Assembly (NCBI GenBank): GCA_964370765.1
Contig: CAYJKW010000025.1
Span: 1-25,702 of the forward strand
From: CAYJBH01 sp964370765
GTDB lineage: Bacteria > Bacillota > Clostridia > Oscillospirales > Ruminococcaceae
Length of the DNA: 25,702 nt
Direction of reading: 5' to 3'
Each line of letters opens with the position of its first letter. Within the stretch, counting starts at the first letter, position 1. Below are positions 14,830 through 22,226 of this stretch, in pieces. The position numbers and the translations under genes are program-made. The notes beneath the pieces are model-generated. The model was not told the DNA's origin. It was given only the letters and a program-made list of their open reading frames with translations, and made no database searches.

Positions 14830-15082
14830 GTCAATGCTCCTTGATTTGCAAAATAAAACCCATAAAACCAGATATACTTATTAGGTACAACAACGTTATG
14901 CGAAACAAATATGCATACACTGATTACTAATTATATTTTACAACACAATTGTGTAAATTTCAATACAATTATAAATAATATATTTTAAAATAAGACTGAA
15001 ATTTAATTACCTATCATCTAACGACAAAAAATATAAAATAGCAATGGTAATGGTGCTAAGTAACAGATAATTTTTTTAATAG
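14830..15082. other. Intergenic region holding the EAL promoter
   Basis: Very AT-rich, with no ORF supported. Apart from the EAL promoter and palindrome, only low-complexity sequence is visible. No clear terminator hairpin was found just after the stop at 15083. Confidence 0.5.
14930..14957 (-). promoter_or_regulatory. Promoter of the EAL gene with overlapping palindrome
   Basis: On the minus strand TTTACA (14952-14957), 16-base spacer, TATAAT (14930-14935). The perfect 12-base palindrome ACACAATTGTGT (14943-14954) overlaps the -35 and spacer, where a repressor would block polymerase. The leader is about 95 bases. Confidence 0.55.
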
Positions 15083-16774
15083 TTAATTGAAGTTATAGTC
15101 TGTGACTATCTTCGGTCGGCTGGTTATGGTATCGTTAAAATATTCATAAAAAGATATTCCCAGATAACTGCCGGAGATGTTATAAACGTCGTTAAAACCG
15201 TTTGCCTGCAATATTAGGCATGCATTATAGCTGCGCTGTGATGTTCTGCAATGCAGATATATAGGCTTGTCGGTTGGAATTTCGTCTAAACGATTTCTTA
15301 TCTGGCTAAGGGGGATATTAATAGAGGTGGTTAGATGTGAGCGTGAATACTCGTGCGGTTCACGAACATCGATAATAAAGGCGCCGTTCTCTACCAAAGT
15401 GCGAGCCTCTCCCACCTGCACCTGTTTGAATTTGCTTGAAAGTAGGTTGAGTGAAACAAGAGCTGCCATATTAGTGGGATCTTTTGCTGTGGAAAATGGT
15501 GGTGCGTAGCAAAGTTCAAGGTCTGCCATATCATCTAGTGTGCCGTTAAATTTGATCACGGTTGCCACTACATCGATACGCTTTGAAGCATCACCCTTTG
15601 AGATGGCCTGTGCACCCAGTATCCTACCGTTAGGCTTTTCGTAGATAAGTTTAAAAAAGAAAGGTGTAGCACCGGGCATTATTCCAACCCTATCTTGTGG
15701 AATAATAAACGCAATATCATAGTCCAAACCTTCTGACTTACAGGTGTTTTCGTTAAGGCCTGTAGCAGCACCATTATAGTCAAACACCCTTATGCAGGAT
15801 GACCCTATATACCCAGTGTTAGTCATTGCGACACCGTTGATATGGTTTGCTGTCTGGCGTGCCTGTTTTTGGGCAGGGCCGGCAAGTGATAATACAAAGG
15901 GCTTATTAGTTATTGCATTTTTTATCTCTACAGCATCACCTACGGCATATATATCCTTATCAGATTCCGTTTGCCAATCAGGAGTAACCTTAATATGTCC
16001 GCGCTCTGTGACATCTATCCCGGCAGCTGAGGCGAGCCTTGTGTCAGGGGTTACGCCGATAGCCATAACTATAGCATCACCCTCTACAACAGTGTCGTCT
16101 TCTAATATAAGATTATTACCGTCAAATTTAGTGGCCTTCTTACCCAAAAGCAGATTAACACCTTTATCCGTCATCTCCTTATGCAGTATCTGTACCATAT
16201 CATAATCAAACTGCCTTAAAATTTGATTTTCGGCCTCAACCAATGTGATATCAAAACCAGCATCTTTAAGGTTTTCTGCAACCTCTACCCCAATAAAGCC
16301 ACCACCAATAACAGTAATTTTTTTCACATTATTATTGCTGTTGATATAGCTATATAGTGCTGAAATATCAACAACATTTTTTACTACAAAAATATTTGCA
16401 GATTCATGTCCCTCTAATTTTGGCACTATTGCGTTAGCACCGGGAGACAATATTAGCTTATCGTAGCCTTCGGTGTATTCTGTACCGTCTGGCCCCTTAA
16501 CGATAACCGTCTTATCGGCACGATTTATGGATATAACCTCACTGTTGATACGTGCTGTAATGCGGTACTGGTTATAAAAGGATTTTGGGTTCATTAAAAC
16601 TAATTTTTCATCTTCTTTAATTTGGTTGCTTAGGCGATAGGGCAAACAGCAGTTTGAAAAGGACACATGCGGTCCCTTCTCAAACATGATTATCTCGGCT
16701 GATTCATCAAGTCTTCTTAATCTTGCTGCTGCCGAAGCACCGCCGGCAACACCACCCACAATAATATATTTCAT
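15083..16774 (-). CDS. CoA-disulfide reductase / persulfide reductase with C-terminal rhodanese domain
   Basis: 563 residues. Residues 1-450 form a pyridine-nucleotide-disulfide oxidoreductase: FAD site VGGVAGGASAAARLRRL, redox cysteine in SFSNCCLPY (C42, with an extra C43 where relatives have Gly), NAD(P)H site VIGGGFIGVEVAENL and FAD motif IYAVGDAVEI. Residues about 455-545 are a rhodanese domain with active Cys509 in HCRTSQRS. The same fusion is known in bacterial CoADR-RHD and Npsr enzymes, which reduce CoA-disulfide, CoA-persulfide or polysulfide with NAD(P)H. It would act in sulfur or redox balance in the cytoplasm. GAGGTG lies 5 bases before the ATG. It is a single-gene unit with an inverted repeat at the promoter. 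Confidence 0.88.
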   Translation of the reverse strand: MKYIIVGGVAGGASAAARLRRLDESAEIIMFEKGPHVSFSNCCLPYRLSNQIKEDEKLVLMNPKSFYNQYRITARINSEVISINRADKTVIVKGPDGTEYTEGYDKLILSPGANAIVPKLEGHESANIFVVKNVVDISALYSYINSNNNVKKITVIGGGFIGVEVAENLKDAGFDITLVEAENQILRQFDYDMVQILHKEMTDKGVNLLLGKKATKFDGNNLILEDDTVVEGDAIVMAIGVTPDTRLASAAGIDVTERGHIKVTPDWQTESDKDIYAVGDAVEIKNAITNKPFVLSLAGPAQKQARQTANHINGVAMTNTGYIGSSCIRVFDYNGAATGLNENTCKSEGLDYDIAFIIPQDRVGIMPGATPFFFKLIYEKPNGRILGAQAISKGDASKRIDVVATVIKFNGTLDDMADLELCYAPPFSTAKDPTNMAALVSLNLLSSKFKQVQVGEARTLVENGAFIIDVREPHEYSRSHLTTSINIPLSQIRNRLDEIPTDKPIYLHCRTSQRSYNACLILQANGFNDVYNISGSYLGISFYEYFNDTITSRPKIVTDYNFN

Positions 16775-16866
16775 AACACACCTCTTCGGAATTTAATATA
16801 GCGTATTTAAAACTGCATTGAAACTATAATGCATGCTTTTTATTAGTTTGCTTTAGTTGCTTTACA

Positions 16867-16887
16867 GTTATACAATGAATGTATAAC
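16867..16887. promoter_or_regulatory. Inverted repeat at the CoA-disulfide reductase promoter
   Basis: GTTATACA, a 5-base spacer, then TGTATAAC: a perfect 8+8 dyad placed 4-24 bases downstream of the -10, thus over the start site. The size fits a dimeric repressor. The regulator is not in the window. Confidence 0.5.
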
Positions 16888-16890
16888 CTA

Positions 16891-16919
16891 ATTATAACTT
16901 AAAATAAGTAGCTAATCAA
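16891..16919 (-). promoter_or_regulatory. Promoter of the CoA-disulfide reductase gene
   Basis: On the minus strand TTGATT (16914-16919), 17-base spacer, TATAAT (16891-16896). The leader to the ATG at 16774 is about 110 bases. Confidence 0.6.
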
Positions 16920-16933
16920 TATGCGTATCATAC

Positions 16934-16975
16934 AAAAAGGGTTTCGAAGACGTAGAACTTCTTCGAAACCTTTTT
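16934..16975 (-). terminator. Intrinsic terminator of the DUF2325 gene
   Basis: Arms AAAAAGG(G)TTTCGAAGA and TTCTTCGAAACCTTTTT pair over about 16 bases with one bulged base. A T run follows on either strand. It lies downstream of the minus-strand stop at 17043 and just upstream of the next minus-strand promoter. Confidence 0.8.
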
Positions 16976-17042
16976 AATAACAGCAATTTATAAAATACTA
17001 CACTATTAATAACAACGACAAAAGTGTAACTTTACTATTGGA

Positions 17043-17321
17043 CTAAGAAAGATGTGTACTTAAAATTTCTTTTAGAGAAGCCATTGAGCTGGAATGAGAG
17101 CGAACAATAACAGATTTATCGGTATTCACCGATGAAAGTGCCATATGAATCATCTTATGTGAAACTGTATTTGTAAAAAGAATAATCATGTCAGGGCTGC
17201 CTATTTTATTTTTTATTCCTTGGGGTGTAGTAAAGACTTTTGCTTTGCAATGATAATCCTTACATAGGTTTTTATACATATGCTCCATGCGCTCGTTTCC
17301 GCCGATTATTGCAATACTCAT
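17043..17321 (-). CDS. DUF2325 small protein
   Basis: 92 residues. SIAIIGGNERMEHMYKN opens the protein, PDMIILFTNTVSHKMIHMA lies in the middle and VIVRSHSSSMASLKEIL at the end. This is the layout of DUF2325 (a short Rossmann-like domain beginning IxxIGG, with a conserved VSH). The family is widespread in Firmicutes and is often found near redox or metal genes; its biochemical role is unknown to me. AAGGAG lies 7 bases before the ATG. It is a single-gene unit with a consensus-like promoter and a perfect 18-base palindrome at the start site, implying tight control. It is divergent from the hydrogenase operon. Confidence 0.8.
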   Translation of the reverse strand: MSIAIIGGNERMEHMYKNLCKDYHCKAKVFTTPQGIKNKIGSPDMIILFTNTVSHKMIHMALSSVNTDKSVIVRSHSSSMASLKEILSTHLS

Positions 17322-17373
17322 AATTTACTCCTTAATCGATATTAGCATTGACTAACTCAATGTTGATTGGTGA

Positions 17374-17391
17374 AGTTAGTTGAAACTAACT
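17374..17391. promoter_or_regulatory. Perfect palindromic operator of the DUF2325 gene
   Basis: AGTTAGTTGAAACTAACT consists of exact 8-base arms around GA. It covers the position about 9-26 bases downstream of the -10, so binding would block transcription. The arm sequence and size resemble the geometry of DtxR/MntR-type metal-regulator sites, but the identity of the regulator is a guess. Confidence 0.6.
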
Positions 17392-17399
17392 GCGCTTTA

Positions 17400-17428
17400 A
17401 GTATATATTATTTTTCACTCGATGTCAA
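17400..17428 (-). promoter_or_regulatory. Promoter of the DUF2325 gene
   Basis: On the minus strand a perfect TTGACA (17423-17428), 17-base spacer and TATACT (17400-17405). This predicts strong transcription unless repressed. Confidence 0.8.
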
Positions 17429-17596
17429 GTTGTTTTAACAAATTATTCTAAATTTATCCTTTAGGAAATGATGTAGATAAACGACCTGTCAGGTTAGTGA
17501 AGTTTAAAATAAAGTATATCGTTATCGATTAAAAGATACAATAGAATAAAGAACTGCCATGGGAATTGTATCAAATGCCTAATATATCTTATATGC

Positions 17597-17625
17597 TTTA
17601 CAAAGTATTAAAAATATGCTACAAT
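17597..17625 (+). promoter_or_regulatory. Promoter of the hydrogenase operon
   Basis: TTTACA (17597-17602), 17-base spacer, TACAAT (17620-17625) with extended TGc. Each hexamer is one base off consensus. The start site falls about 35 bases before the first ATG. Confidence 0.7.
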
Positions 17626-17667
17626 ATAGATTGTTAAATTATTAACGATGTGTTGAAAGGGCATAAT

Positions 17668-17910
17668 ATGAAAATTAAAGTATGTATCGGTAGTTCATGT
17701 CATCTAAAGGGGTCAAGGCAGGTTGTCGAGATGATCAAGGAGTTAATACACAATAACAGATTAGCGGATGAAGTTGAACTTTCGGGAGCTTTTTGTATGG
17801 GTAAATGTCAGCAGGGGGTAAGTGTCTGCGTTGATGATAAGATACATTCGGTAACACCGGAAACGGTTGAGGTGTTTTTTAGTAAGGAAATTAAACAACA
17901 AGCTCTTTGA
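17668..17910 (+). CDS. Thioredoxin-like [2Fe-2S] ferredoxin (NuoE/HydC-like)
   Basis: 80 residues from ATG 17668, chosen for AAAGG 7 bases upstream; the in-frame GTG at 17650 precedes that site. The cysteine pattern CIGSSCHLKG then GAFCMGKCQQGVSV is that of the C-terminal thioredoxin-like [2Fe-2S] domain of NuoE and of hydrogenase C subunits (CxxxxC and CxxxC). It probably passes electrons to or from the hydrogenase encoded next. The N-terminal helical part of full NuoE is absent, so it is a stand-alone domain. Its stop codon lies 17 bases before the next start, and a TGATG overlap with an alternative ATG (17910) also exists. Confidence 0.88.
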   Translation: MKIKVCIGSSCHLKGSRQVVEMIKELIHNNRLADEVELSGAFCMGKCQQGVSVCVDDKIHSVTPETVEVFFSKEIKQQAL

Positions 17911-17927
17911 TGAAAGCAGGTGCAACT

Positions 17928-19610
17928 ATGACCGAGTTTTTAAGATTAAAAAAATCTAACTGTAAAAATTGTTATAAATGTATTAGATGTTGTCCTGTCA
18001 AGTCAATACGCTTTTCTGGTGGACAGGCGATAATTGTAGGGAACGAATGTATTTTATGTGGGCAGTGTTTTGTGAATTGTCCGCAGGATGCAAAGGAGAT
18101 CACCAGTAGTGTTGAGGCAACAAAGGTCTTGCTAATGGCAGGTGAGCCTGTGATAGCATCTATTGCACCATCATTTATTGCGAACTATGATGGTGCAGGT
18201 ATCCAATCGATTAATAACGCACTAAAAAAATTGGGTTTTTATTCGGCCGAGGAAACGGCAATCGGTGCCACCCTTGTAAAAAATGAATACCAACGTATGA
18301 TAGACAATGGGGATAGGGAAATACTGATCACCTCTTCATGTCATTCGGTGAATCTGCTTATTCAAAAGTACTATCCAAAATTGCTATGTTATCTTGCTGA
18401 CATTGTTTCACCAATGCAAGCACATGCTATAGACATAAAAAAGAGACACCCTAATGCAAAGGTTGTATTTATAGGTCCATGTGTTGCAAAAAAGGATGAA
18501 GCAAGTTTCTATGAGGGCATGGTCGATACTGTATTAACGTTTGAAGAGCTGACAGGCTGGCTACAGCAGGAGAATATCACTATTGATTTAGAAGAACCAC
18601 AGGGGAGTATTGAGAAAAGTTTGGCAAGATTTTTCCCCACAACAGGTGGAATTATTAAGTCAATAAAAAAGCAAAATCCTGATTTTACCTATATCAGTGT
18701 GGATGGTGTCGAAAACTGTATGAAGGCATTGTCTGATATTGCACAGGGGAGCATTAGTCGATGTCTTATCGAGATGTCTGCTTGTGTTGGTAGCTGTATC
18801 GGGGGGCCGGTAATGGAAAAATACCGAAAAAAACCAATACTGGACTACATGAGCATTAACAGGTGTGCTGGTAACGAAGATTTTGATGTGGAATGTCTTG
18901 AATCACCGTATATGCGTAAATGTTTTACACCCATTGAATTAAGGGATAAAACCCCATCTGAACCGGAGATACAGGTAATATTAAGACAGATAGGTAAGGA
19001 AAAAAAGGAAGATGAGCTTGACTGTGGCTCGTGCGGATACAATTCATGTAGGGACAAGGCAATTGCTGTATACTACGGAAAAGCCGACTTAACAATGTGC
19101 TTACCATCACTATATGAAAAAGCTGAATCGTTTTCCGATATTATTGTGGACAACTCTCCAAATGCGATAATCGTGCTCAACAACGATCTAGAGGTTCAGC
19201 GAATAAATTCGTCTGCACTTGATTTGATAAATATCAGAAAAAAGTCCGATGTACTTGGAGAGCAGGTCATTAAGATACTGGATCCATCAGATTTTATAAA
19301 GGTAAAAATAGGCGGGGAATCGAAAAAAAATATTCGTACATATCTGGCCGAGTATAACAAGTATGTTGAACAAAGTATAATTTTTGACAAACACAACAAG
19401 ATGTTTATCTGTATTATGAGAAACGTTACAGAGGAAGAGGAAGAAAGAGCCAAAAAAGAGACAATTAGTAAAAAAACCATCGAAACTACCGACAAGGTGA
19501 TAGAAAAACAGATGCGAGTTGTTCATGAGATTGCATCCCTGCTGGGGGAAACAGCTGCCGAAACAAAAATAGCGCTGACAAAGCTTAAGGAGTCGATAAG
19601 GGATGATTAA
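17928..19610 (+). CDS. hydS: Sensory [FeFe] hydrogenase (HydS type) with PAS domain
   Basis: 560 residues from ATG 17928 (AGGTG 5 bases before). Order: two [4Fe-4S] sites (C12/15/18/22 and C41/44/47/51); H-cluster domain with cluster ligands C138, C185 in FIGPCVAKK, and C286/C290 in SACVGSC; a further Fe-S motif C366/369/374/391 (DCGSCGYNSC); a PAS domain (about 402-505, DNSPNAIIVLNNDLEVQRIN); a charged helix (505-560). In the L1 motif TSSCHSVN the proton-shuttle cysteine of catalytic enzymes (TSCCP) is Ser137. The equivalent Cys is also lost in Thermotoga maritima HydS. Low turnover plus PAS points to sensing of H2 or redox state, with the signal passed to the overlapping phosphatase gene (8 bases shared). 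No N-terminal export signal. Confidence 0.9.
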   Translation: MTEFLRLKKSNCKNCYKCIRCCPVKSIRFSGGQAIIVGNECILCGQCFVNCPQDAKEITSSVEATKVLLMAGEPVIASIAPSFIANYDGAGIQSINNALKKLGFYSAEETAIGATLVKNEYQRMIDNGDREILITSSCHSVNLLIQKYYPKLLCYLADIVSPMQAHAIDIKKRHPNAKVVFIGPCVAKKDEASFYEGMVDTVLTFEELTGWLQQENITIDLEEPQGSIEKSLARFFPTTGGIIKSIKKQNPDFTYISVDGVENCMKALSDIAQGSISRCLIEMSACVGSCIGGPVMEKYRKKPILDYMSINRCAGNEDFDVECLESPYMRKCFTPIELRDKTPSEPEIQVILRQIGKEKKEDELDCGSCGYNSCRDKAIAVYYGKADLTMCLPSLYEKAESFSDIIVDNSPNAIIVLNNDLEVQRINSSALDLINIRKKSDVLGEQVIKILDPSDFIKVKIGGESKKNIRTYLAEYNKYVEQSIIFDKHNKMFICIMRNVTEEEEERAKKETISKKTIETTDKVIEKQMRVVHEIASLLGETAAETKIALTKLKESIRDD

Positions 19611-20778
19611 TTTATGTGCAGATATAGGCTACAGCAGCTTACACAAATACAAAGAGGAACTATGTGGTGATCAGGTGGAGATAGTTGAAGGGATTGACGG
19701 ATCAACAACTATTGTATTGGCCGACGGTCTTGGAAGCGGAGTTAAGGCAAATATATTGGCAACACTTACAGCAAAAATAATCTCAACCATGATATCAGAG
19801 GGACTTAGTATCGATGATTGTGTAGAAACAATCGCAGAGACCCTACCGGTTTGTGCGGTAAGGGGTATTGCGTACTCTACCTTTACTATTTTTAGGATAC
19901 TAAGTGGTAATAGAGAGGCAGAGATAATTCAATATGATAATCCGAAGGTAATACTTATACGAGACGGAGAAGATGCCGCTATTCCATATACCGAAAGGAT
20001 ACTGGGTGGCAAGAAAATATTGATGTCAAAAATAGATTTACAGGAAAATGATCTTTTTATTTTAATGAGTGATGGATGCATTCATGCAGGTGTTGGCAGT
20101 GAGTTGAATTTTGGATGGGATAGAAAAGAAATTAGCGATTATATCTCCCCATTGACCGATGTTGGATTTACAGCAAAGACCTTGAACACAATTTTACTTG
20201 ACGAATGTTATTCACTTTATGGTGCAATGCCAGGGGATGATACAACAGCGTGCATGATTAGAATACGAAAAAGACAACCAATGAACCTTATCATTGGACC
20301 ACCCTCAAACGAGAATGATGCAGATAAGATGATGTCGTTGTTTTTTTCAAAGGAGGGTAAACATCTGGTTTGCGGCGGGACGACCTCTGCTATTGCAGCC
20401 AAATATTTGGGGAAAGAGGTTGTAGCATCGTTGGATTTTTACGATTCTGATGTCCCACCAACAGCCCATATTGAAGGGGTAGACCTGGTAACCGAAGGAA
20501 TAATTACTATTAATAAAGTTTTGACATACGCAAACGACTACCTGAATGAAAATAAGCTACACTCCAGCTGGGGTTATAACAAAGATGGGGCATCAGCTAT
20601 TTCGCGACTTTTGTTTGAGGAGGCAACAGACATTAATTTTTACGTTGGAAAAGCGGTAAATCCTGCCCATCAAAACCCAAACTTACCAATTAATTTTAAT
20701 ATTAAGATGCAGTTGATAGATGAACTATCTCACTGTTTACGGAAAATCGGCAAAAAAATTAAGGTAAGCTATTTTTAG
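19603..20778 (+). CDS. SpoIIE/PP2C-type serine phosphatase with an unrecognised C-terminal domain
   Basis: 391 residues, with the ATG inside the end of the hydrogenase gene, so translation is coupled. Residues 1-222 carry PP2C/SpoIIE motifs: CGDQ (D23), VLADGLGSGVKA (D41), LMSDGCIHAG (D157) and GDDTTACMIRI (D212-D213). These are the usual metal-binding acidic residues, so activity is expected. Such phosphatases usually act on phosphoserine of anti-anti-sigma or other regulatory proteins; none is encoded here. Residues about 226-391 (start PMNLIIGPPSNENDADKMMS, then LVCGGTTSAIAAKYLG) form an extra domain that I cannot assign. Its position between two hydrogenases suggests that it is the output of the sensory hydrogenase. 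Confidence 0.87.
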   Translation: MINLCADIGYSSLHKYKEELCGDQVEIVEGIDGSTTIVLADGLGSGVKANILATLTAKIISTMISEGLSIDDCVETIAETLPVCAVRGIAYSTFTIFRILSGNREAEIIQYDNPKVILIRDGEDAAIPYTERILGGKKILMSKIDLQENDLFILMSDGCIHAGVGSELNFGWDRKEISDYISPLTDVGFTAKTLNTILLDECYSLYGAMPGDDTTACMIRIRKRQPMNLIIGPPSNENDADKMMSLFFSKEGKHLVCGGTTSAIAAKYLGKEVVASLDFYDSDVPPTAHIEGVDLVTEGIITINKVLTYANDYLNENKLHSSWGYNKDGASAISRLLFEEATDINFYVGKAVNPAHQNPNLPINFNIKMQLIDELSHCLRKIGKKIKVSYF

Positions 20779-20792
20779 AGAGGAATGGCAAT

Positions 20793-22217
20793 ATGAAAAA
20801 ATTTGATACTAAAGTACAATATATAAAATATAGGGTACTACGTGAGGTGGCAAGAAATGCATGGAATGATACCTTACTAGAGAATGTGACTAATATTCCA
20901 AAGGAGATAGTCACCGGAAAGGAATCAACAATGCGGTGTTGCGTATATAAAGAGCGTGCAATACTTACAGAGCGTGTGCGCGTTGCAATGGGGGGCGATA
21001 GATCTAACCCGAATGTAATAGAGGTAATTGACATTGCCTGTGATGAATGTCCGGCATCCGGTTATGTTGTGACTTCATCATGTCGAGGATGCCTATCTCA
21101 TCGTTGTTTTGATGCATGTAGGTTTGGTGCAATTTCCTTTAGCGAAAATTACGTCGCCAAAATCGACAGTGAAAAGTGTGTGGATTGTGGAGCATGTGCT
21201 AAGATATGTCCATACCATTCAATTGTTAGTAGCAAAAGGCCCTGCGAGAGTGCCTGTAAGGTTAAAGCTATTAGAAAAGCTGCGAATAACAGCGCTGAAA
21301 TTATTAACGAGAAATGTATTGCTTGCGGCGCCTGTGTATACCAGTGCCCATTTGGTTCAATAGCAGACAAGTCTTTTATCGTCAACACAATAAACATTTT
21401 AAAAGATAGTGATGATAACAAAAATTACAAGGTGTACGCTGTTGTTGCGCCATCCCTATCAAGTCAGTTCCAACCTGCAAAGTTGGGGCAGGTAATAAGC
21501 GGGATTAAAGAGCTGGGCTTTTACACCGTTGTTGAGGCTGCGTTGGGCGCCGATGCAGTAGCCCTTGAAGAATCTAGAGAGTTAGAGCAAAAAGGGTTTT
21601 TGACAAGTTCCTGTTGTCCGGCATTTGTAATGTATATAAATAAGCAGATGCCGGACTTTGTAAAACATATCTCACATAACCTATCGCCAATGGCACGAAT
21701 ATCAAAGTACATTAAGGAGACCGACCCAACCTCAAAAATCGTGTTTATTGGGCCGTGTACAGCGAAAAAGATGGAGATGCAGCTTGACAGCGTGAAGGAT
21801 TATGTTGATTGCGTAATAACATTCGAGGAGCTGCAGGCTTTGTTCGACAGCAAAGAGTTGGATATAGCTAATCTTAAAGAGGAGATTTTAGACAATGCAT
21901 CCTATTTTGGTAGGATTTTTGCAAGAAGCGGTGGCTTGTCTGACGCTGTGATGCAAGCCTTTAAAGAGCAGGGAATTGACTTTGATTTAAAAGCTGAGCG
22001 TTGCAATGGGATAGAAGCTTGCAAGACTGCACTTTTAAAATCTTCAAAAAAATTATTGGATGTTAACTTTATTGAGGGAATGGCATGTTCAGATGGTTGC
22101 ATAGGCGGCGCAGGATGCCTCACCCACGGACCAAAAGATAAAATGCAGGTTGACAAGTATGGGAAGGAGGCATTTGAAAAGAATATACTTGATGCCGTTG
22201 CGATAATGAATATATAA
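20793..22217 (+). CDS. Monomeric [FeFe] hydrogenase, probably group B, with multiple [4Fe-4S] sites
   Basis: 474 residues; AGAGGA lies 8 bases before the ATG, 14 bases after the phosphatase stop. The N-terminal part has a cysteine set SSCRGCLSHRCFDAC (C97/100/105/109) and two ferredoxin motifs (C129/132/135/139 and C175/178/181/185), with extra C151 and C155 between. The H-cluster domain has L1 TSSCCPAF with both C274 (proton shuttle) and C275, L2 FIGPCTAKK with C322, and L3 MACSDGCIGG with C432 and C436. Everything needed for H2 activation is present, unlike the sensory protein upstream. It could evolve or oxidise H2 with ferredoxin. Maturases HydE, HydF and HydG are not in the window. No clear terminator follows; it converges on a minus-strand gene with a 9-base gap. 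Confidence 0.9.
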   Translation: MKKFDTKVQYIKYRVLREVARNAWNDTLLENVTNIPKEIVTGKESTMRCCVYKERAILTERVRVAMGGDRSNPNVIEVIDIACDECPASGYVVTSSCRGCLSHRCFDACRFGAISFSENYVAKIDSEKCVDCGACAKICPYHSIVSSKRPCESACKVKAIRKAANNSAEIINEKCIACGACVYQCPFGSIADKSFIVNTINILKDSDDNKNYKVYAVVAPSLSSQFQPAKLGQVISGIKELGFYTVVEAALGADAVALEESRELEQKGFLTSSCCPAFVMYINKQMPDFVKHISHNLSPMARISKYIKETDPTSKIVFIGPCTAKKMEMQLDSVKDYVDCVITFEELQALFDSKELDIANLKEEILDNASYFGRIFARSGGLSDAVMQAFKEQGIDFDLKAERCNGIEACKTALLKSSKKLLDVNFIEGMACSDGCIGGAGCLTHGPKDKMQVDKYGKEAFEKNILDAVAIMNI

Positions 22218-22226
22218 ATTACAACA

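Larger units (their letters stand above)
17322..17667. other. Divergent control region between DUF2325 and the hydrogenase operon
   Basis: 346 bases holding both promoters, the palindrome at 17374-17391, a further ACTAACT half-site (17351-17357), the short palindrome ACCTGTCAGGT (17484-17494) and the spaced inverted repeat GATACAAT (17535-17542) / ATTGTATC (17565-17572). No ORF is supported. Confidence 0.6.

Noticed and set aside
14943..14954. Rex-type redox operator in the EAL promoter
   Set aside because: ACACAATTGTGT lacks the TTGTGAA-N4-TTCACAA or TTGTTAA arms of known Rex sites, so only a generic palindrome is claimed.
17650..17667. GTG start for the [2Fe-2S] ferredoxin, and TTG/ATG starts (17907, 17910) for the sensory hydrogenase
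   Set aside because: ATG 17668 and ATG 17928 have properly spaced ribosome sites, and their N-termini fit the families. The upstream codons lie before or within those sites.
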